From Bryobacteraceae bacterium (GTDB lineage: Bacteria; Acidobacteriota; Terriglobia; Bryobacterales; Bryobacteraceae), in the NCBI GenBank assembly GCA_041394945.1, contig JAWKHH010000001.1:992001-1056000 (forward strand): a DNA stretch of 64,000 nt, given 5' to 3'. Shown in pieces: positions 49,616 to 59,138 of the stretch. The notes under the pieces are model-generated. The model made no database searches. It was not told where the DNA came from and saw nothing but the letters and a program-made list of their open reading frames with translations. Every line of letters starts with the position of its first letter. Position 1 is the first letter of the stretch. Both the position numbers and the translations under genes were made by a program.

Positions 49616-50506
49616 ATGCGACTTCTCTGCTTCTCGTTCGGCTGCGCGCTCGGGGCCGCCAGCCTTTTCGCGCAAGGCGACGGTTGGTCCCGTGACGCAT
49701 CGCCGGTGATCTGGGAATCCACTTACGTGCGGACTGCGCCTCAGATGGACGGCCAGCGCGACTCGGTTTGGAGTAAGGCCAGACCCGTGACGGTAACAGT
49801 CCGGGAGGCCATGGGGGGCGACCATGCGCGCCCTGTAATTCTGCGCGCTCTGCACACCGACGACTCGATCTTCATCGCCGCGGAATGGGAGGACGCAACC
49901 AAAAGCGACATGCGCGACCCCTACATCTGGAATGCCGCTCAGAAGAGATATGACCGGCCTTCGAGGCCGGATGACCAGTTTGCCATCGAGTTTCCCATCA
50001 GCGGAGACTTCGCCATCAGCATGTTGACTGTCGAGCGGGAGTACAAGGCCGATGTGTGGCACTGGAAGGCGGGGCGGGGCAATCCAATCGGCTGGGTCGA
50101 TGATAAGTATCACGTCATCAGCCAGAGCCCGGTACCCAATGGTAAGGAGCACAAACTGCATAGCGGGCGGCGTGTGTTCATTGCACGCGTGCAGGACGCT
50201 GGCAAGTCGCCTTATGCGCAGAAGCCGGAACCCGCGGCATTTGCGGGCGACTTGATCGACTCTTTTTCGCAGCAGGAGCCAGACGGCAGCATGGCGGACA
50301 TTCGAGGAAAGGGGAGCCACACTGGCAAGGGTTGGTTCCTGGAGATGGGCCGCAAGTTTTCAACAAGCCACTCGGATGATGCCGTCATCGACCCGAAGAA
50401 GGACAACGCTTGTGCCGTTGCCATACTGAACGATGAGCTATACGAGGAACACTCGGTTTCCACGCTGATCCACTTGCGACTGAAGGGTGGTCCTGGAGTC
50501 AAGTAA
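49616..50506 (+). CDS. Secreted ethylbenzene-dehydrogenase-type heme-binding domain protein
   Basis: A 296-aa exported protein with a signal peptide (about 1-19, ending LFAQ). The following region has the beta-sandwich pattern of the ethylbenzene-dehydrogenase-related heme domain: QMDGQRDSVWSKARPV, ILRALHTDDSIFIAAEWED, then a VWHWKAGR stretch near residue 145. The gamma subunit of the downstream molybdoenzyme has the same family (52054-52896), so this could be a paralogue or electron partner. ATG 49616 gives a clean signal; an upstream in-frame TTG at 49595 is unlikely. It is divergent from the regulator operon with response-regulator-type repeats in its promoter. Confidence 0.7.
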   Translation: MRLLCFSFGCALGAASLFAQGDGWSRDASPVIWESTYVRTAPQMDGQRDSVWSKARPVTVTVREAMGGDHARPVILRALHTDDSIFIAAEWEDATKSDMRDPYIWNAAQKRYDRPSRPDDQFAIEFPISGDFAISMLTVEREYKADVWHWKAGRGNPIGWVDDKYHVISQSPVPNGKEHKLHSGRRVFIARVQDAGKSPYAQKPEPAAFAGDLIDSFSQQEPDGSMADIRGKGSHTGKGWFLEMGRKFSTSHSDDAVIDPKKDNACAVAILNDELYEEHSVSTLIHLRLKGGPGVK

Positions 50507-50518
50507 TGGAGTGAATTC

Positions 50519-51175
50519 ATGCGAATTGTCTTGTCTCTACTGCTATCTGTCGCGTTTCTCGCATCCGCGGCCGAAGTAAACTTCCGCCGGGACAAACCGG
50601 GCACGGTTCCGAAGGACTGGGTTGTCGCCATGACCCACGAGGGAGGCGCTCCAAAGTGGGAGATCGTTGAAGATCCCTCCGCTCCACCGCCATCCCGTGT
50701 GCTTGCCCAAACCTCCGACGACAAAACCTCGGGGCGGTTCCCCCTCGCCATCTACCAGAAGGCCGCTTTCACCGATGGCAGTGTCTCGGTACGGTTCAAG
50801 CCCATCGCCGGAGAGCGCGATCAGGCGGCTGGGATCGTTTGGCGTTATAGGGATACCGACAACTACTACATTGTGCGGGCCAACGCGCTGGAGAACAACG
50901 TCGTGCTGTACAAGGTTGAGGGTGGGAAACGAATCTCACTCGAACCGAAGGGGACGCCGTCAAAGACATACGGCGTGAAGCACAAGGTGCCCAAGCAGAA
51001 GTGGAGCGCTCTGAAGGTGGAGTTCGACGGGCCCAGATTCGCAGTATTCTTCGACGGCGTCAAGATAATGGAGGTGGAAGACACAACATTCTCCGCGTCC
51101 GGCAAGACCGGTCTCTGGACGAAGGCCGACAGCGTCTCCTATTTTGACGATTTCCGATTCGAGAAGAGAAAGTGA
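50519..51175 (+). CDS. Secreted laminin-G-like (DUF1080-type) protein
   Basis: A 218-aa exported protein with a signal peptide (1-18). The body is a beta-sandwich resembling the 3-keto-disaccharide hydrolase/DUF1080 concanavalin-like fold: GIVWRYRDTDNYYIVRANALENNVVLYKVE near residues 117-146, then the RFAVFFDGVKIMEVED strands, and a GLWTKADSVSYFDDF end. Proteins of this type are numerous in Acidobacteriota and Planctomycetota. It follows the heme-domain gene by 12 bp with no promoter and is probably co-regulated with it by the two-component system. Confidence 0.7.
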   Translation: MRIVLSLLLSVAFLASAAEVNFRRDKPGTVPKDWVVAMTHEGGAPKWEIVEDPSAPPPSRVLAQTSDDKTSGRFPLAIYQKAAFTDGSVSVRFKPIAGERDQAAGIVWRYRDTDNYYIVRANALENNVVLYKVEGGKRISLEPKGTPSKTYGVKHKVPKQKWSALKVEFDGPRFAVFFDGVKIMEVEDTTFSASGKTGLWTKADSVSYFDDFRFEKRK

Positions 51176-51364
51176 CCCCGCTTGTCTCCAGTCCTCCGAG
51201 GCGCAATCCCGGCGCTCGCAATAGCCCTGCATTCGCCTGTGGTAACCGCGGAATTCCTGGATGATTAAGGGTACGCGGCGAGCACCGGGCAGGGCCGCAC
51301 CGAGGTGAGCGCCCGCTGTGGGCAGTCCTGGCGGGATTGAACCTGCTGGCGGGGAGGTGGGCAA

Positions 51365-52057
51365 TCATGCGCTGGCGTTTGGCTCGATGAGGGGAATCAG
51401 GGCGGAAACGCCGGATTCCGCTCCGCAGCCAAGATCATCGTCATCGCCTTCTCCCATCGAAGGAGCGGAAAGTGGGTAGCTGGATCGCGGCGCGGGCCCC
51501 AGGCGATGGAGCAGCACGGCGCCTGCTTCGGTCAGATAGTCGGGGGCGAAGGTGGGGAGCGATTTGGCGATGGGTTCAGCCATCAGGGTGAGGTGGTCCT
51601 TGCGGAAGGACGCAGCGGCATCGGCGGCGAGGGAGGACTGGGAGAGATCGCCGCAGGCAAGGGCGAGGGCCTGTTTCATCTTGAGGTAGGCGAGGAAGCC
51701 GAGCTCGATGGCGAGATGGTCAGGGGGCTCTTCGGCGGTGGGGGAATAGCCGAAGGCAGCGTAGTAAGCGGCGAGTTCCGACACAAGATAGCCGGATTGC
51801 ACGCCGCCCTGGTAGGCGACCTCGCGGACGGGCACGGAGCCGGAAGGTCCGAAGAGGGCAATGTGCAGCCCTTCGGTTTGATGGCGGAGGGCGTCTTCGG
51901 CCAGCGAGGCGAGAGTGGTGTTGGACAGATCGGATAGCAGCGCGGTGAGCGATTGGCGCCAGGCAGCCGTGGGGTATTCAAAGAGCAGTCCGAGAAGCCG
52001 CCACTCGGCGGACTCGCGCAATAGGTTTTTCACTTCCTGACTGACGGCGACGCTCAT
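51365..52057 (-). CDS. TorD/DmsD-type molybdoenzyme chaperone
   Basis: A 230-aa helical protein beginning at ATG 52057 after AGGAGGGCGCA. Its size, position after the oxidoreductase subunits, and the EPPDHLAIELGFLAYL stretch (the ExPDHxxxELxF motif of TorD/DmsD/NarJ chaperones) identify it. These proteins bind the signal peptide and insert the cofactor into the catalytic subunit before export by the Tat system. The last about 35 residues are a variable acidic tail. It is the final gene of the nine-gene operon. The start overlaps the gamma-subunit stop. Confidence 0.85.
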   Translation of the reverse strand: MSVAVSQEVKNLLRESAEWRLLGLLFEYPTAAWRQSLTALLSDLSNTTLASLAEDALRHQTEGLHIALFGPSGSVPVREVAYQGGVQSGYLVSELAAYYAAFGYSPTAEEPPDHLAIELGFLAYLKMKQALALACGDLSQSSLAADAAASFRKDHLTLMAEPIAKSLPTFAPDYLTEAGAVLLHRLGPAPRSSYPLSAPSMGEGDDDDLGCGAESGVSALIPLIEPNASA

Positions 52058-52896
52058 TGCGCCCTCCTGACGAGGGGAATCCAGCCGGTGCGCATCTTGC
52101 GCGCGCCTGATTCCTGTCGCGAGCCCTGCCAGACGGCGAGGGCGACGTGAGTGCGCTGGTTCACAGCGAGGCCGTCGGGGAGCTTGCGGCTGATGACGAC
52201 GGACCATTTAGTCTTGAGATGGGAGCCCTTTCCCTGCGCAGCAAAGGAGGGGCCGGGCGAGAGGGTGCCGGGACCGTTGGCGACGAGGTCTTCGACAGGA
52301 GCCGTGCGGGGGCCGCTGCGGATGTTGCCGAGGGCGCGGGCGGGGGCGTAGCGGAGCGCCATCTGGCGTTGGGCGTCGGAGCCCGGTTCGAGAGCCTTCG
52401 ATTCGTAGGGGTAGTGGTCAACGGTGGCGTTGGGGTAGAGGTCGCGGATCGAATCGCCGCGGCCGTCGATGGTGGCTTGCCAATCGGCGCGCCAATAGGT
52501 GACGAAGACGCGCTTGCCGTCCTGGCCCATTTGCGGATCGGGAAGGTCCTTCTCGATCTTTTCGGGGATTTGGATGGCGCAGGCATCGACCATCTTCGAA
52601 GGGCCCGGGGCGCTGCTATTGGTGGCGTCGTCCCACTCCAGGCGGAAGGCGACGCGGGAGCCGTCGGTAAGGGCGCGGACCTTGACCTCGGCGGTGGTGG
52701 GCGTGAGGAGGCGCGGCTCGACCAGGTCCTGCGGCAGGAGCTTGGCGGCGTGCTCGGTGGTGTTGTTCCAGGCGGCGTCTTTGGGATCGGCGGGCAGCTT
52801 GGCGGCGTTGGTGGCAATGACTTCGTTGGCCAACTTGGGGCCGCGGCTGCAGGCGGCGGTGAGCAGCAAGGAAAGGATGAGGACGGATCTCTTCAT
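52054..52896 (-). CDS. Gamma subunit, type II DMSO-reductase-family enzyme
   Basis: A 280-aa lipoprotein with a lipobox ending in Cys (LLLTAACS, residues 10-17). The mature part follows the pattern of ethylbenzene-dehydrogenase-type gamma subunits (EbdC, SerC, DdhC), which carry a heme b and shuttle electrons from the Fe-S beta subunit: DPKDAAWNNTTEH, VRALTDGSRVAFRLEWDD near residues 73-90, and a WSVVISRKL strand. It lies between the beta subunit and the chaperone in one operon. The lipid anchor implies location outside the inner membrane; the heme ligands were not assigned. Confidence 0.76.
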   Translation of the reverse strand: MKRSVLILSLLLTAACSRGPKLANEVIATNAAKLPADPKDAAWNNTTEHAAKLLPQDLVEPRLLTPTTAEVKVRALTDGSRVAFRLEWDDATNSSAPGPSKMVDACAIQIPEKIEKDLPDPQMGQDGKRVFVTYWRADWQATIDGRGDSIRDLYPNATVDHYPYESKALEPGSDAQRQMALRYAPARALGNIRSGPRTAPVEDLVANGPGTLSPGPSFAAQGKGSHLKTKWSVVISRKLPDGLAVNQRTHVALAVWQGSRQESGARKMRTGWIPLVRRAQ

Positions 52897-52908
52897 GGAG
52901 GCACCTCG

Positions 52909-54036
52909 CTAGGGGCAGTTGATGCGGACGAGCTGGTTCTTGGGGTCGACGGCGGGGCGGATGTGGATGGGCTCGCGCATTGGTACGCGGATGAGCTCAG
53001 TGCCCTTGTCGTCGCTGCCGGAGATGAGGTCGCCTTGGCGGCGGAAGCGGGAGACGACCATCTCAGTGGAGCCGAACAGGCAGAGCAGGGCAGCCAGGTC
53101 GGCGTCGTTCATCGCGTTGCGATAGGTCTTCATCGCCGCGCCCGCGCCGGGACCGAAGAGCTGGCGGTTGAAGGAGACGGGCGCGTGAATGGGCGGGATG
53201 TAATAGACGTTGGGCTCGAGGCCGAACTGCGGGAAGAGCGGCAGGGCGATCTTCTTGATGTGAACGAGGTAGTCGAGCGGATTGTCGGCGCGGGCTTCGT
53301 TGGGAGGTGAGAGCCAGCCGGCGAGGCGGATCTTGCCAATGCAGTTGACGAAGCACTGCGGCTGGATGCCCTGCTCGATTTTAGGGAAGCAGGCGATGCA
53401 CTTCTCCGAGGTGCCCGTCATGGGATTGAAGAACACCTTCTTATAAGGACAGCCCTTGACGCATTCCTGATAGCCGCGGCAGCGGCCCTGGTCGACGAGC
53501 ACGATGCCATCCTCGGGGCGTTTGTAGATGGAGCCGCGCGGGCAGGAGGCGAGGCAGGCGGGGTAGGTGCAGTGGTTGCAGATGCGGGCGAGGTAGAAGA
53601 ACCAGTTCATGTGCGGCAGGGAGAGGAAATCGCCGTGATCCACCTGTCCGGCGCAATCGTCTTCACCGACGTTGGGATAGGCGTAGTCCTGCTGTTCGGG
53701 GCGATGGCCGAGGACACGTTCGCCCGCCGGGGCGGACTCGAAGATCGTTTTCCCCTCGTATTTGTTGCCGTTCCAGGACTGGCCGTCGAGCATGTCGAGG
53801 AGTTTCAGGTCATAGGCGAGCGGGTAAGAGCCGTAGGGTTTGGTCTCGACGTTGTTCCACAGCATGTACTCCTGGCCTTTACCGGAGGTCCAGGTGGTTT
53901 TGCAGGCCAGAGTGCAGGTTTGGCAGGCGATGCACTTGTTGGTGTCGAAGACGGCGGCGAACTGCCGTTTGGGGCGAGACTCCGGATACCAGTAGGACAT
54001 CTCGCGGCCGAGCTGCCAGTTGTAGACGCGTGCCAT
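52909..54036 (-). CDS. Beta subunit (Fe-S), type II DMSO-reductase-family enzyme
   Basis: A 375-aa Fe-S protein of the NarH/EbdB/SerB type. The first cluster motif is CIACQTCTLAC (C35, C38, C41, then C45). Further clusters are CNHCTYPACLASCP, CRGYQECVKGCP and CIACFPKIEQGIQPQC plus a later C. The last set shows the longer spacings of nitrate-reductase-like beta subunits. It accepts electrons from the molybdenum site and passes them to the heme partner. Its start overlaps the alpha-subunit stop. The sequence starts MARVYNWQLGREMSYWY, as in this group, with no signal of its own, so it is exported together with alpha. Confidence 0.92.
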   Translation of the reverse strand: MARVYNWQLGREMSYWYPESRPKRQFAAVFDTNKCIACQTCTLACKTTWTSGKGQEYMLWNNVETKPYGSYPLAYDLKLLDMLDGQSWNGNKYEGKTIFESAPAGERVLGHRPEQQDYAYPNVGEDDCAGQVDHGDFLSLPHMNWFFYLARICNHCTYPACLASCPRGSIYKRPEDGIVLVDQGRCRGYQECVKGCPYKKVFFNPMTGTSEKCIACFPKIEQGIQPQCFVNCIGKIRLAGWLSPPNEARADNPLDYLVHIKKIALPLFPQFGLEPNVYYIPPIHAPVSFNRQLFGPGAGAAMKTYRNAMNDADLAALLCLFGSTEMVVSRFRRQGDLISGSDDKGTELIRVPMREPIHIRPAVDPKNQLVRINCP

Positions 54037-57000
54037 CAGACTTTCTCCTTCTGCTGTTGAACAAAGGCGCCGGCGAGGTAGCGCTTCATCGCCGCGGATT
54101 CATACTTGGGGCGCAGGCCGAGCGCGGCGGGACGCCACAGTCCCTTCTTGTCTATGCCGCCGGGTTCTGCCTTGGAGATTTTCACGAAGGCTTCCCGCGG
54201 CGCGCCCGTTGGGCAGTGAATGTCGGGTTCAAACCCCTTGCGAATGCCCTGGCCGAACATGGCCTTATGAACGAGGGAGTCGGTCATCCAGGTGGGTTTC
54301 AGCCAGCCGCGCGTGGCGGACTGGTGTGAGCCGGAGCGGAACATGGCCTGGTAGCCGGTGCGCGGGTTTTTGGCGAGTCCGTCGGCGCGGGCCTTCTGGC
54401 CTTCGACGGAGCCTGGCGTGGCGGTGTACATGTTGAACCACATCCTGGTGACTCCGCGGGGCGTGCCGGGGTAGTAGCGGGCGCGGCAGAGGAGACGGGC
54501 GAACTCCATGTTGCGCTTGTCCTTCTGCCAGCCGCGGAAGGGACGGTCTTCCGGATCGGGGTCGATCCAGACATAGTCGCCGTCGTCAATAGCGAGTTCC
54601 TTGGCGTCGTCGGGGTTGATGTCGACGTAGCCTTCGGTGACGAAGGGGCTGCGCTTGTCGTGGCGGTAGAGGTCGCCGAAGGGGCCGAAGAGGACCGCAA
54701 TCATATCGGTGTCGATGGGCGTGGTGTGCGAGCCGTGGCGGTATTTCGGAGTGTGGAAGATGAATTTGAAGCCATCCTTCATGAGCGGGTGCTTCGTCTT
54801 CTGGGCTTCTTCCCAGGTGAGGACGACGTTGCGTCCGCAGCGGGTTTCGCAACTCAGGTCGTCGCGCTTAACGCCGTACTTCTCAGGACCGTCGGGGCGG
54901 AAGGCCTCATGCTTCGGCCCGATGATGACGTTGGGCTCATAGAAAGTGGAGTCGACCGGCTCGCGGTGAACGGGCAGGTTTTCTCCGGCGGCGATGAACT
55001 CGTCCTCCTCGCGATAGAACTCGAGGCGGCCGCTCTTGGTGTACCAGGGCTTTGAGTCGGTGACCTGATCGTAGCCGACGGCCTTGGGTGTGGTGCGGCT
55101 GTTCATGATGGCGGGGATCCCCTGTTTGGCTTTCGCCTCCAGGTCAGAGAACCGGTAGCCCTTCGTGTTCGTGGAGAAATCGAGGATTCGCTGCAAATGG
55201 ATGTCCGTGCGCCCCTCGCGGACAAACTTCCAGTAGTCAATGAAGCGCTTGTCGCCGGTGAGGGCGGCCATCTTTTCGCAAACGAGGGCCTGCACCTCGA
55301 TGTCGCCGATCGTGTTGAAGACGCGTTTCATGGGCGTGCGCGGGAAGGTGACCAGGAAGGGATTGGTGACCGACGCCGTCATATCGGGGTGCTTCATCTC
55401 AAACCAGGCATCGACACCGAAGACGATGTCGGCCCACTCGCAGGAGGAGCTCCACCACCATTCGTTCACAGCCACCATTTCGATGCGCGGCAGGACATTG
55501 ACAACAGTGTTGAAGTGCCACTTCACGTTGCCAAGAATGGAGTTCGCGTTGGCGAACCAGAGCGACTTGGTTGGCGTGGGGATGTGCGTCTTGCCCGTGA
55601 GCAATTTGTTGCCGACGCGCAGCGGATGATCTTCGTGGTTGTAATAGTGCGCCGATTCGGCCTTCCAATACTGCTTGGGGCGGGCGGGCTTGGCAGGGTC
55701 GAGTTCGATATCGAAGGGGTTCTCGTTGATCCATTGCGGCGCGCCGTTGAAGAGGGCGACGCGGTAGTTGCCGGCGTAGGAGCCGATGTTGCCGGTGAGC
55801 TTGCCGACGTTGCCGGTTAGGGCGGCAAGGAGGATGGTGTCGCGGTCCTTGTTATCGCTGTTGAAGAACTGGTTGGGTCCCATGCCGACGGCAAAGAGCG
55901 TGGTGCCCGGGCTCTTGGCGAGTTCACGGGCAAGGTTTTCCACGGCGGAGGCGGGGGCCCAGGTGATCTCCTGGGTGGTCTTGGGATCGAAGTGGGCGGC
56001 GTACTCGCGCACGAGATCAAACGCGGGGCGGCAGCGCACCTTCTTGCCGTTGGCGAGTGTAACCTCGATCGACCCGTCGAGCAGCGGGTTTTGCACGTTG
56101 GAGTTCTTGCCCACCATGTCGCGCGTGAGCGGCTTGGGGGCATTGGCCGTGCGGTCCCACCAGACGTAGTCGCCCCACTCCATGCGCATCGGCTCGGTGA
56201 CGAGTTGCTGGGTGTGGCGAATGGGCGGCGGCTCGACCTCGCCCGTTTTGAGCACGGTGGTGTTCTTCAGTTCGGCGACCTTGCCACCGAAGACCTCCTG
56301 GGCGCGCAGATACTTCAGCGTGTCCATGCGGACGAGCACGGGCAGGTCGGTCCACTCGTTCACGTACTGCGCGTCGTAGAGTTTCTCGCGGAGGATGACG
56401 TTGGAGAGGCCAAGGGCCAGCGCGGGCGTGGTGCCGGGGCGGACGATGATGACGTCGTCGCCTTTGGTGGCCGTGGCGGAATACTCACACGCGATGACGA
56501 CGACCTTGACGCCTTTCAGCCGCGCTTCGGTGAGCCAGTGAGCGTCGGGCATCTTCGTCGTGATCCAGTTCATGCCCCAGACGACGAGTGTCTTGCAGTG
56601 CTCAACGGCGTGGAGGTCGAACTCGATGGTTTGCTGACCTGTCACCATGGGGTGGCCGGGCGGCAGGTCGGTGTGCCAGGAGTAATTGTCGAAGCCTTTG
56701 GCGCCGAGCGCCTTGTCCGGGCCGACCTTGCGCACCTTGGCATCGAGCAAGGCCATGGAGTTGGCCAGGCGGTACATGCCGAAGACGCGGGTGATGCCGA
56801 GCAGCGGCATGCCGCCGCGGAACTTCATGGTGCGGACGCCGGCGCCTTCGGTGGCTTCGATGGTCACCGGGTCGTAGTGTTGTGCCTCGAGGCGGCGCTT
56901 GCCTTCGTCGCCGGTATAGGTCTCGGCGATGTTCTTGAGCACTTCGGCGGCAATCTTGGCGCCTTCGTCGTGGGTGATGCGTTGCCACTCGTCGCGTCCG

Positions 57001-57482
57001 CGGTTGAAATATTTCTTGGGCGGCAGGCCGCTGCTCTCTCGCGGGAAGCCGGCATCGTGCCACTCCTTGAAACCCTTGCGGATCATGCAACCCATGACGC
57101 GGCGGTCGCCATAGAAGCGGCGTGTGAGGGCGAGGCCTTTCTGGCAGACGCGCGGGTCCCAGCGGTGGCTGGCCTTGTTGCCGAGCAGGTCAGTGGCTTC
57201 GCCGTACTTCATCGAGGGGCCAATGCGGACGACGACGCCGTTGCGCACATAGGCATTGAGGATGCAGTTGTGCGTGTCGTTGGGGGCGCAGGTGAAGGTG
57301 TAGATCGAGTCGTACTTCCAGAGGTCGCGGTAGGCGCGCTCCCATCCGCGGTCGGGGTAGGTGGCGAGAGGATTCTTGACCGCCTCCAGGCCCCAGGCGT
57401 CGCGTGTGGAGGCCGCCAGACCGGCGAATCCAGCCGCACTGAGAATGCCGAGAAAGTCGCGGCGGTCCAGGCTATTGTTCAT
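54036..57482 (-). CDS. Molybdopterin alpha subunit, NarG-like type II DMSO reductase family
   Basis: A 1148-aa catalytic subunit. A Tat signal (DRRDFLGILSAAG, residues 6-18) directs folded export. Cysteines 65 and 73 with His71 (CAPNDTHNC) and Cys113 are likely ligands of an Fe-S cluster; the spacing is longer than in NarG (HxxxCxxxC). WHTDLPPGHP (269-278) aligns with NarG's WYCDLPPSSP, whose Asp coordinates molybdenum, so D272 is the probable ligand. That places it in the type II family with nitrate, selenate, perchlorate, ethylbenzene and dimethyl sulphide enzymes. The partner set (heptaheme cytochrome, cytochrome b, Rieske) suggests quinone-linked respiration or oxidation. The substrate is not decidable. 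Start is ATG 57482, overlapping the cytochrome gene's stop. Confidence 0.92.
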   Translation of the reverse strand: MNNSLDRRDFLGILSAAGFAGLAASTRDAWGLEAVKNPLATYPDRGWERAYRDLWKYDSIYTFTCAPNDTHNCILNAYVRNGVVVRIGPSMKYGEATDLLGNKASHRWDPRVCQKGLALTRRFYGDRRVMGCMIRKGFKEWHDAGFPRESSGLPPKKYFNRGRDEWQRITHDEGAKIAAEVLKNIAETYTGDEGKRRLEAQHYDPVTIEATEGAGVRTMKFRGGMPLLGITRVFGMYRLANSMALLDAKVRKVGPDKALGAKGFDNYSWHTDLPPGHPMVTGQQTIEFDLHAVEHCKTLVVWGMNWITTKMPDAHWLTEARLKGVKVVVIACEYSATATKGDDVIIVRPGTTPALALGLSNVILREKLYDAQYVNEWTDLPVLVRMDTLKYLRAQEVFGGKVAELKNTTVLKTGEVEPPPIRHTQQLVTEPMRMEWGDYVWWDRTANAPKPLTRDMVGKNSNVQNPLLDGSIEVTLANGKKVRCRPAFDLVREYAAHFDPKTTQEITWAPASAVENLARELAKSPGTTLFAVGMGPNQFFNSDNKDRDTILLAALTGNVGKLTGNIGSYAGNYRVALFNGAPQWINENPFDIELDPAKPARPKQYWKAESAHYYNHEDHPLRVGNKLLTGKTHIPTPTKSLWFANANSILGNVKWHFNTVVNVLPRIEMVAVNEWWWSSSCEWADIVFGVDAWFEMKHPDMTASVTNPFLVTFPRTPMKRVFNTIGDIEVQALVCEKMAALTGDKRFIDYWKFVREGRTDIHLQRILDFSTNTKGYRFSDLEAKAKQGIPAIMNSRTTPKAVGYDQVTDSKPWYTKSGRLEFYREEDEFIAAGENLPVHREPVDSTFYEPNVIIGPKHEAFRPDGPEKYGVKRDDLSCETRCGRNVVLTWEEAQKTKHPLMKDGFKFIFHTPKYRHGSHTTPIDTDMIAVLFGPFGDLYRHDKRSPFVTEGYVDINPDDAKELAIDDGDYVWIDPDPEDRPFRGWQKDKRNMEFARLLCRARYYPGTPRGVTRMWFNMYTATPGSVEGQKARADGLAKNPRTGYQAMFRSGSHQSATRGWLKPTWMTDSLVHKAMFGQGIRKGFEPDIHCPTGAPREAFVKISKAEPGGIDKKGLWRPAALGLRPKYESAAMKRYLAGAFVQQQKEKV

Positions 57483-59134
57483 GACTTGCCTCCCTGCAGG
57501 GAACGAAGATAGGCGACGAGGTTTTCGATGTCGCCTTGGGTGAGGGCCGGGCGCACCGGCGATGGATCTTGGAATGAACTCATGGCGGTGCCGCGGCGGC
57601 CGCGCTTGATCGTTTCGACCAGGTAGTGGTCGGTGGCCGATTCGAGCAGCACCTTGTTGTTGAGCGCGGGCCCTTCGCCGCCTACGCCGTAGGAGCCGTG
57701 GCAACCGGAGCAGGTGGCGCTGAAGAGGCGCTTGCCTTCGGCGGCGTCGCCCTTGACCCAACGTGGAGGGTGCGAGTCGGTTTCGGCGGTGGCCGCGGAG
57801 AGCGCGCGGATATGGGCGATGACAGCTTTCACATCGTCCGCGGTGAGGGCGTCCGCTTTGAGCCAGCCGGGCATGCGGCGGCCGGGACGGCCGAGCTCGA
57901 TGGTTTTCGTGAGCAGAAGGTCGGGTGCGATGGCGAGGAAGTCGGGGTTGGCAATGGAGGGGAACGAGACCAGCCCTGAGAGGCGGCGGCCTTGGCCATC
58001 GGCGCCATGACAACCGGCGCAGAAGGCGCCATACAGGGTCGCGCCGTCGGCCGAGAATTCACGCTCGCCGAACTTGGCGGCGCGGATGCGGTCCTTGGGA
58101 AGGTAGACGTCGCGCAGTTCCTTGCGGCGCAGTGAGAGCGTGAAGAAGGTGAGCTGGCGGATTTCGTTTTCCGAAACGGCGGCGGCGGGCATCTGTGAGC
58201 CGACAACCACGGAGGCGGGGGAGCGGAAGTGCTCGGCCATCCAGTTGGACATGCTGCCCTTGCCGGGCACGTGTTCAAAGCTGACCTGGCCGGGGTCCTT
58301 GAAGCCGGCGCGTGTGAGGTCAGGCCCATCGTCGCCGCCCACGCCGCTCACCTTGTGGCAGCCGAGGCAGCCGTAGCTGAGGAAGACGCTTTTGGCGGAG
58401 ACGAGTTGGGGAGCGGCGACACGCGTGGCGAGGAAGGTGTCGAGCAGGGTGAGATCATCGCTGCTTACGGCGCGGAACGCGTTCTTCCACGGGCCATCGG
58501 AAGCCGCGGCGGACTTGGCCGTGTGCTTCGCGTGCCACTCCTTGTCGTAAGGGACGAGACCGGTGCGGGAGAGGTTTGGCCCTTCCATGCCTCCCTGGTC
58601 GGGGCGGACGGTGCCGCCCTTGCCGTCGACGCGGTGGCAGGAGTAGCAGTCGAGACGCTCGAAGGCGAGTTCGGCGGCGCGCAACTGCGCCTGTTCGGGA
58701 ACGTGCAGCGCGACGTGGCAGGTGCCGCAGCCGGCGTAGGACATACTCTTATCGAGCATGGGTTCGGGCCAGAAGTGGACGTCTCCGTGGGCGTCGTTCT
58801 TTTCTGTTGCCTGGCCTTGGCCACCGTGGCAAACGGTGCAGCCATAGTCGGCGGGGTCGTGAACGACGGGCTTGTGGGCGACGAAGACGGCCGCGCCGCG
58901 AACGCCTTGTTCGCCTGGCCCCATGGAGACGTGGCAGGAGACGCAGCGGTCGGCCACGCCGAGGCCAGGATTCACCACCTGGCGGAGTTGGACGGAGATA
59001 CTGCCTTCGTCCGAGCGGCCTTGGGCCTGGATGCGGCGCCACTCGCGCAGGTAGTTTTCCTCGGCCGCCGCCCCCACCAACAGCAGCAGCACGGCGGCGC
59101 TCGATATCAGCAACAGGAGTTTGTTTTTCCGCAT
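57479..59134 (-). CDS. Heptaheme cytochrome c
   Basis: A 551-aa exported cytochrome with an N-terminal membrane anchor or signal (about 5-24). Seven CxxCH heme sites are seen: CVSCH, CTVCH, CGTCH, CYSCH, CLGCH, CAGCH and CSGCH. The first four lie in the N-terminal half, similar to multiheme cytochromes, and the last two are in typical monoheme cytochrome c domains (about 360-550). It probably links the cytochrome b/Rieske complex to the molybdoenzyme. Its start follows the cytochrome b stop by four bases and it is coupled to the alpha subunit by ATGA. Confidence 0.92.
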   Translation of the reverse strand: MRKNKLLLLISSAAVLLLLVGAAAEENYLREWRRIQAQGRSDEGSISVQLRQVVNPGLGVADRCVSCHVSMGPGEQGVRGAAVFVAHKPVVHDPADYGCTVCHGGQGQATEKNDAHGDVHFWPEPMLDKSMSYAGCGTCHVALHVPEQAQLRAAELAFERLDCYSCHRVDGKGGTVRPDQGGMEGPNLSRTGLVPYDKEWHAKHTAKSAAASDGPWKNAFRAVSSDDLTLLDTFLATRVAAPQLVSAKSVFLSYGCLGCHKVSGVGGDDGPDLTRAGFKDPGQVSFEHVPGKGSMSNWMAEHFRSPASVVVGSQMPAAAVSENEIRQLTFFTLSLRRKELRDVYLPKDRIRAAKFGEREFSADGATLYGAFCAGCHGADGQGRRLSGLVSFPSIANPDFLAIAPDLLLTKTIELGRPGRRMPGWLKADALTADDVKAVIAHIRALSAATAETDSHPPRWVKGDAAEGKRLFSATCSGCHGSYGVGGEGPALNNKVLLESATDHYLVETIKRGRRGTAMSSFQDPSPVRPALTQGDIENLVAYLRSLQGGKS

Positions 59135-59138
59135 GGCG

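Noticed and set aside
56017..57512. Long frames opposite and alongside the molybdoenzyme alpha gene
   Set aside because: Shadows caused by the high GC at third positions; they contain Ala/Gly/Val or Arg-rich repeats without protein character.
57483..58013. Upstream extension of the alpha-subunit frame
   Set aside because: The extension lies within the cytochrome c gene and is Arg/Pro-rich; the Tat signal begins at ATG 57482 with an ATGA overlap.
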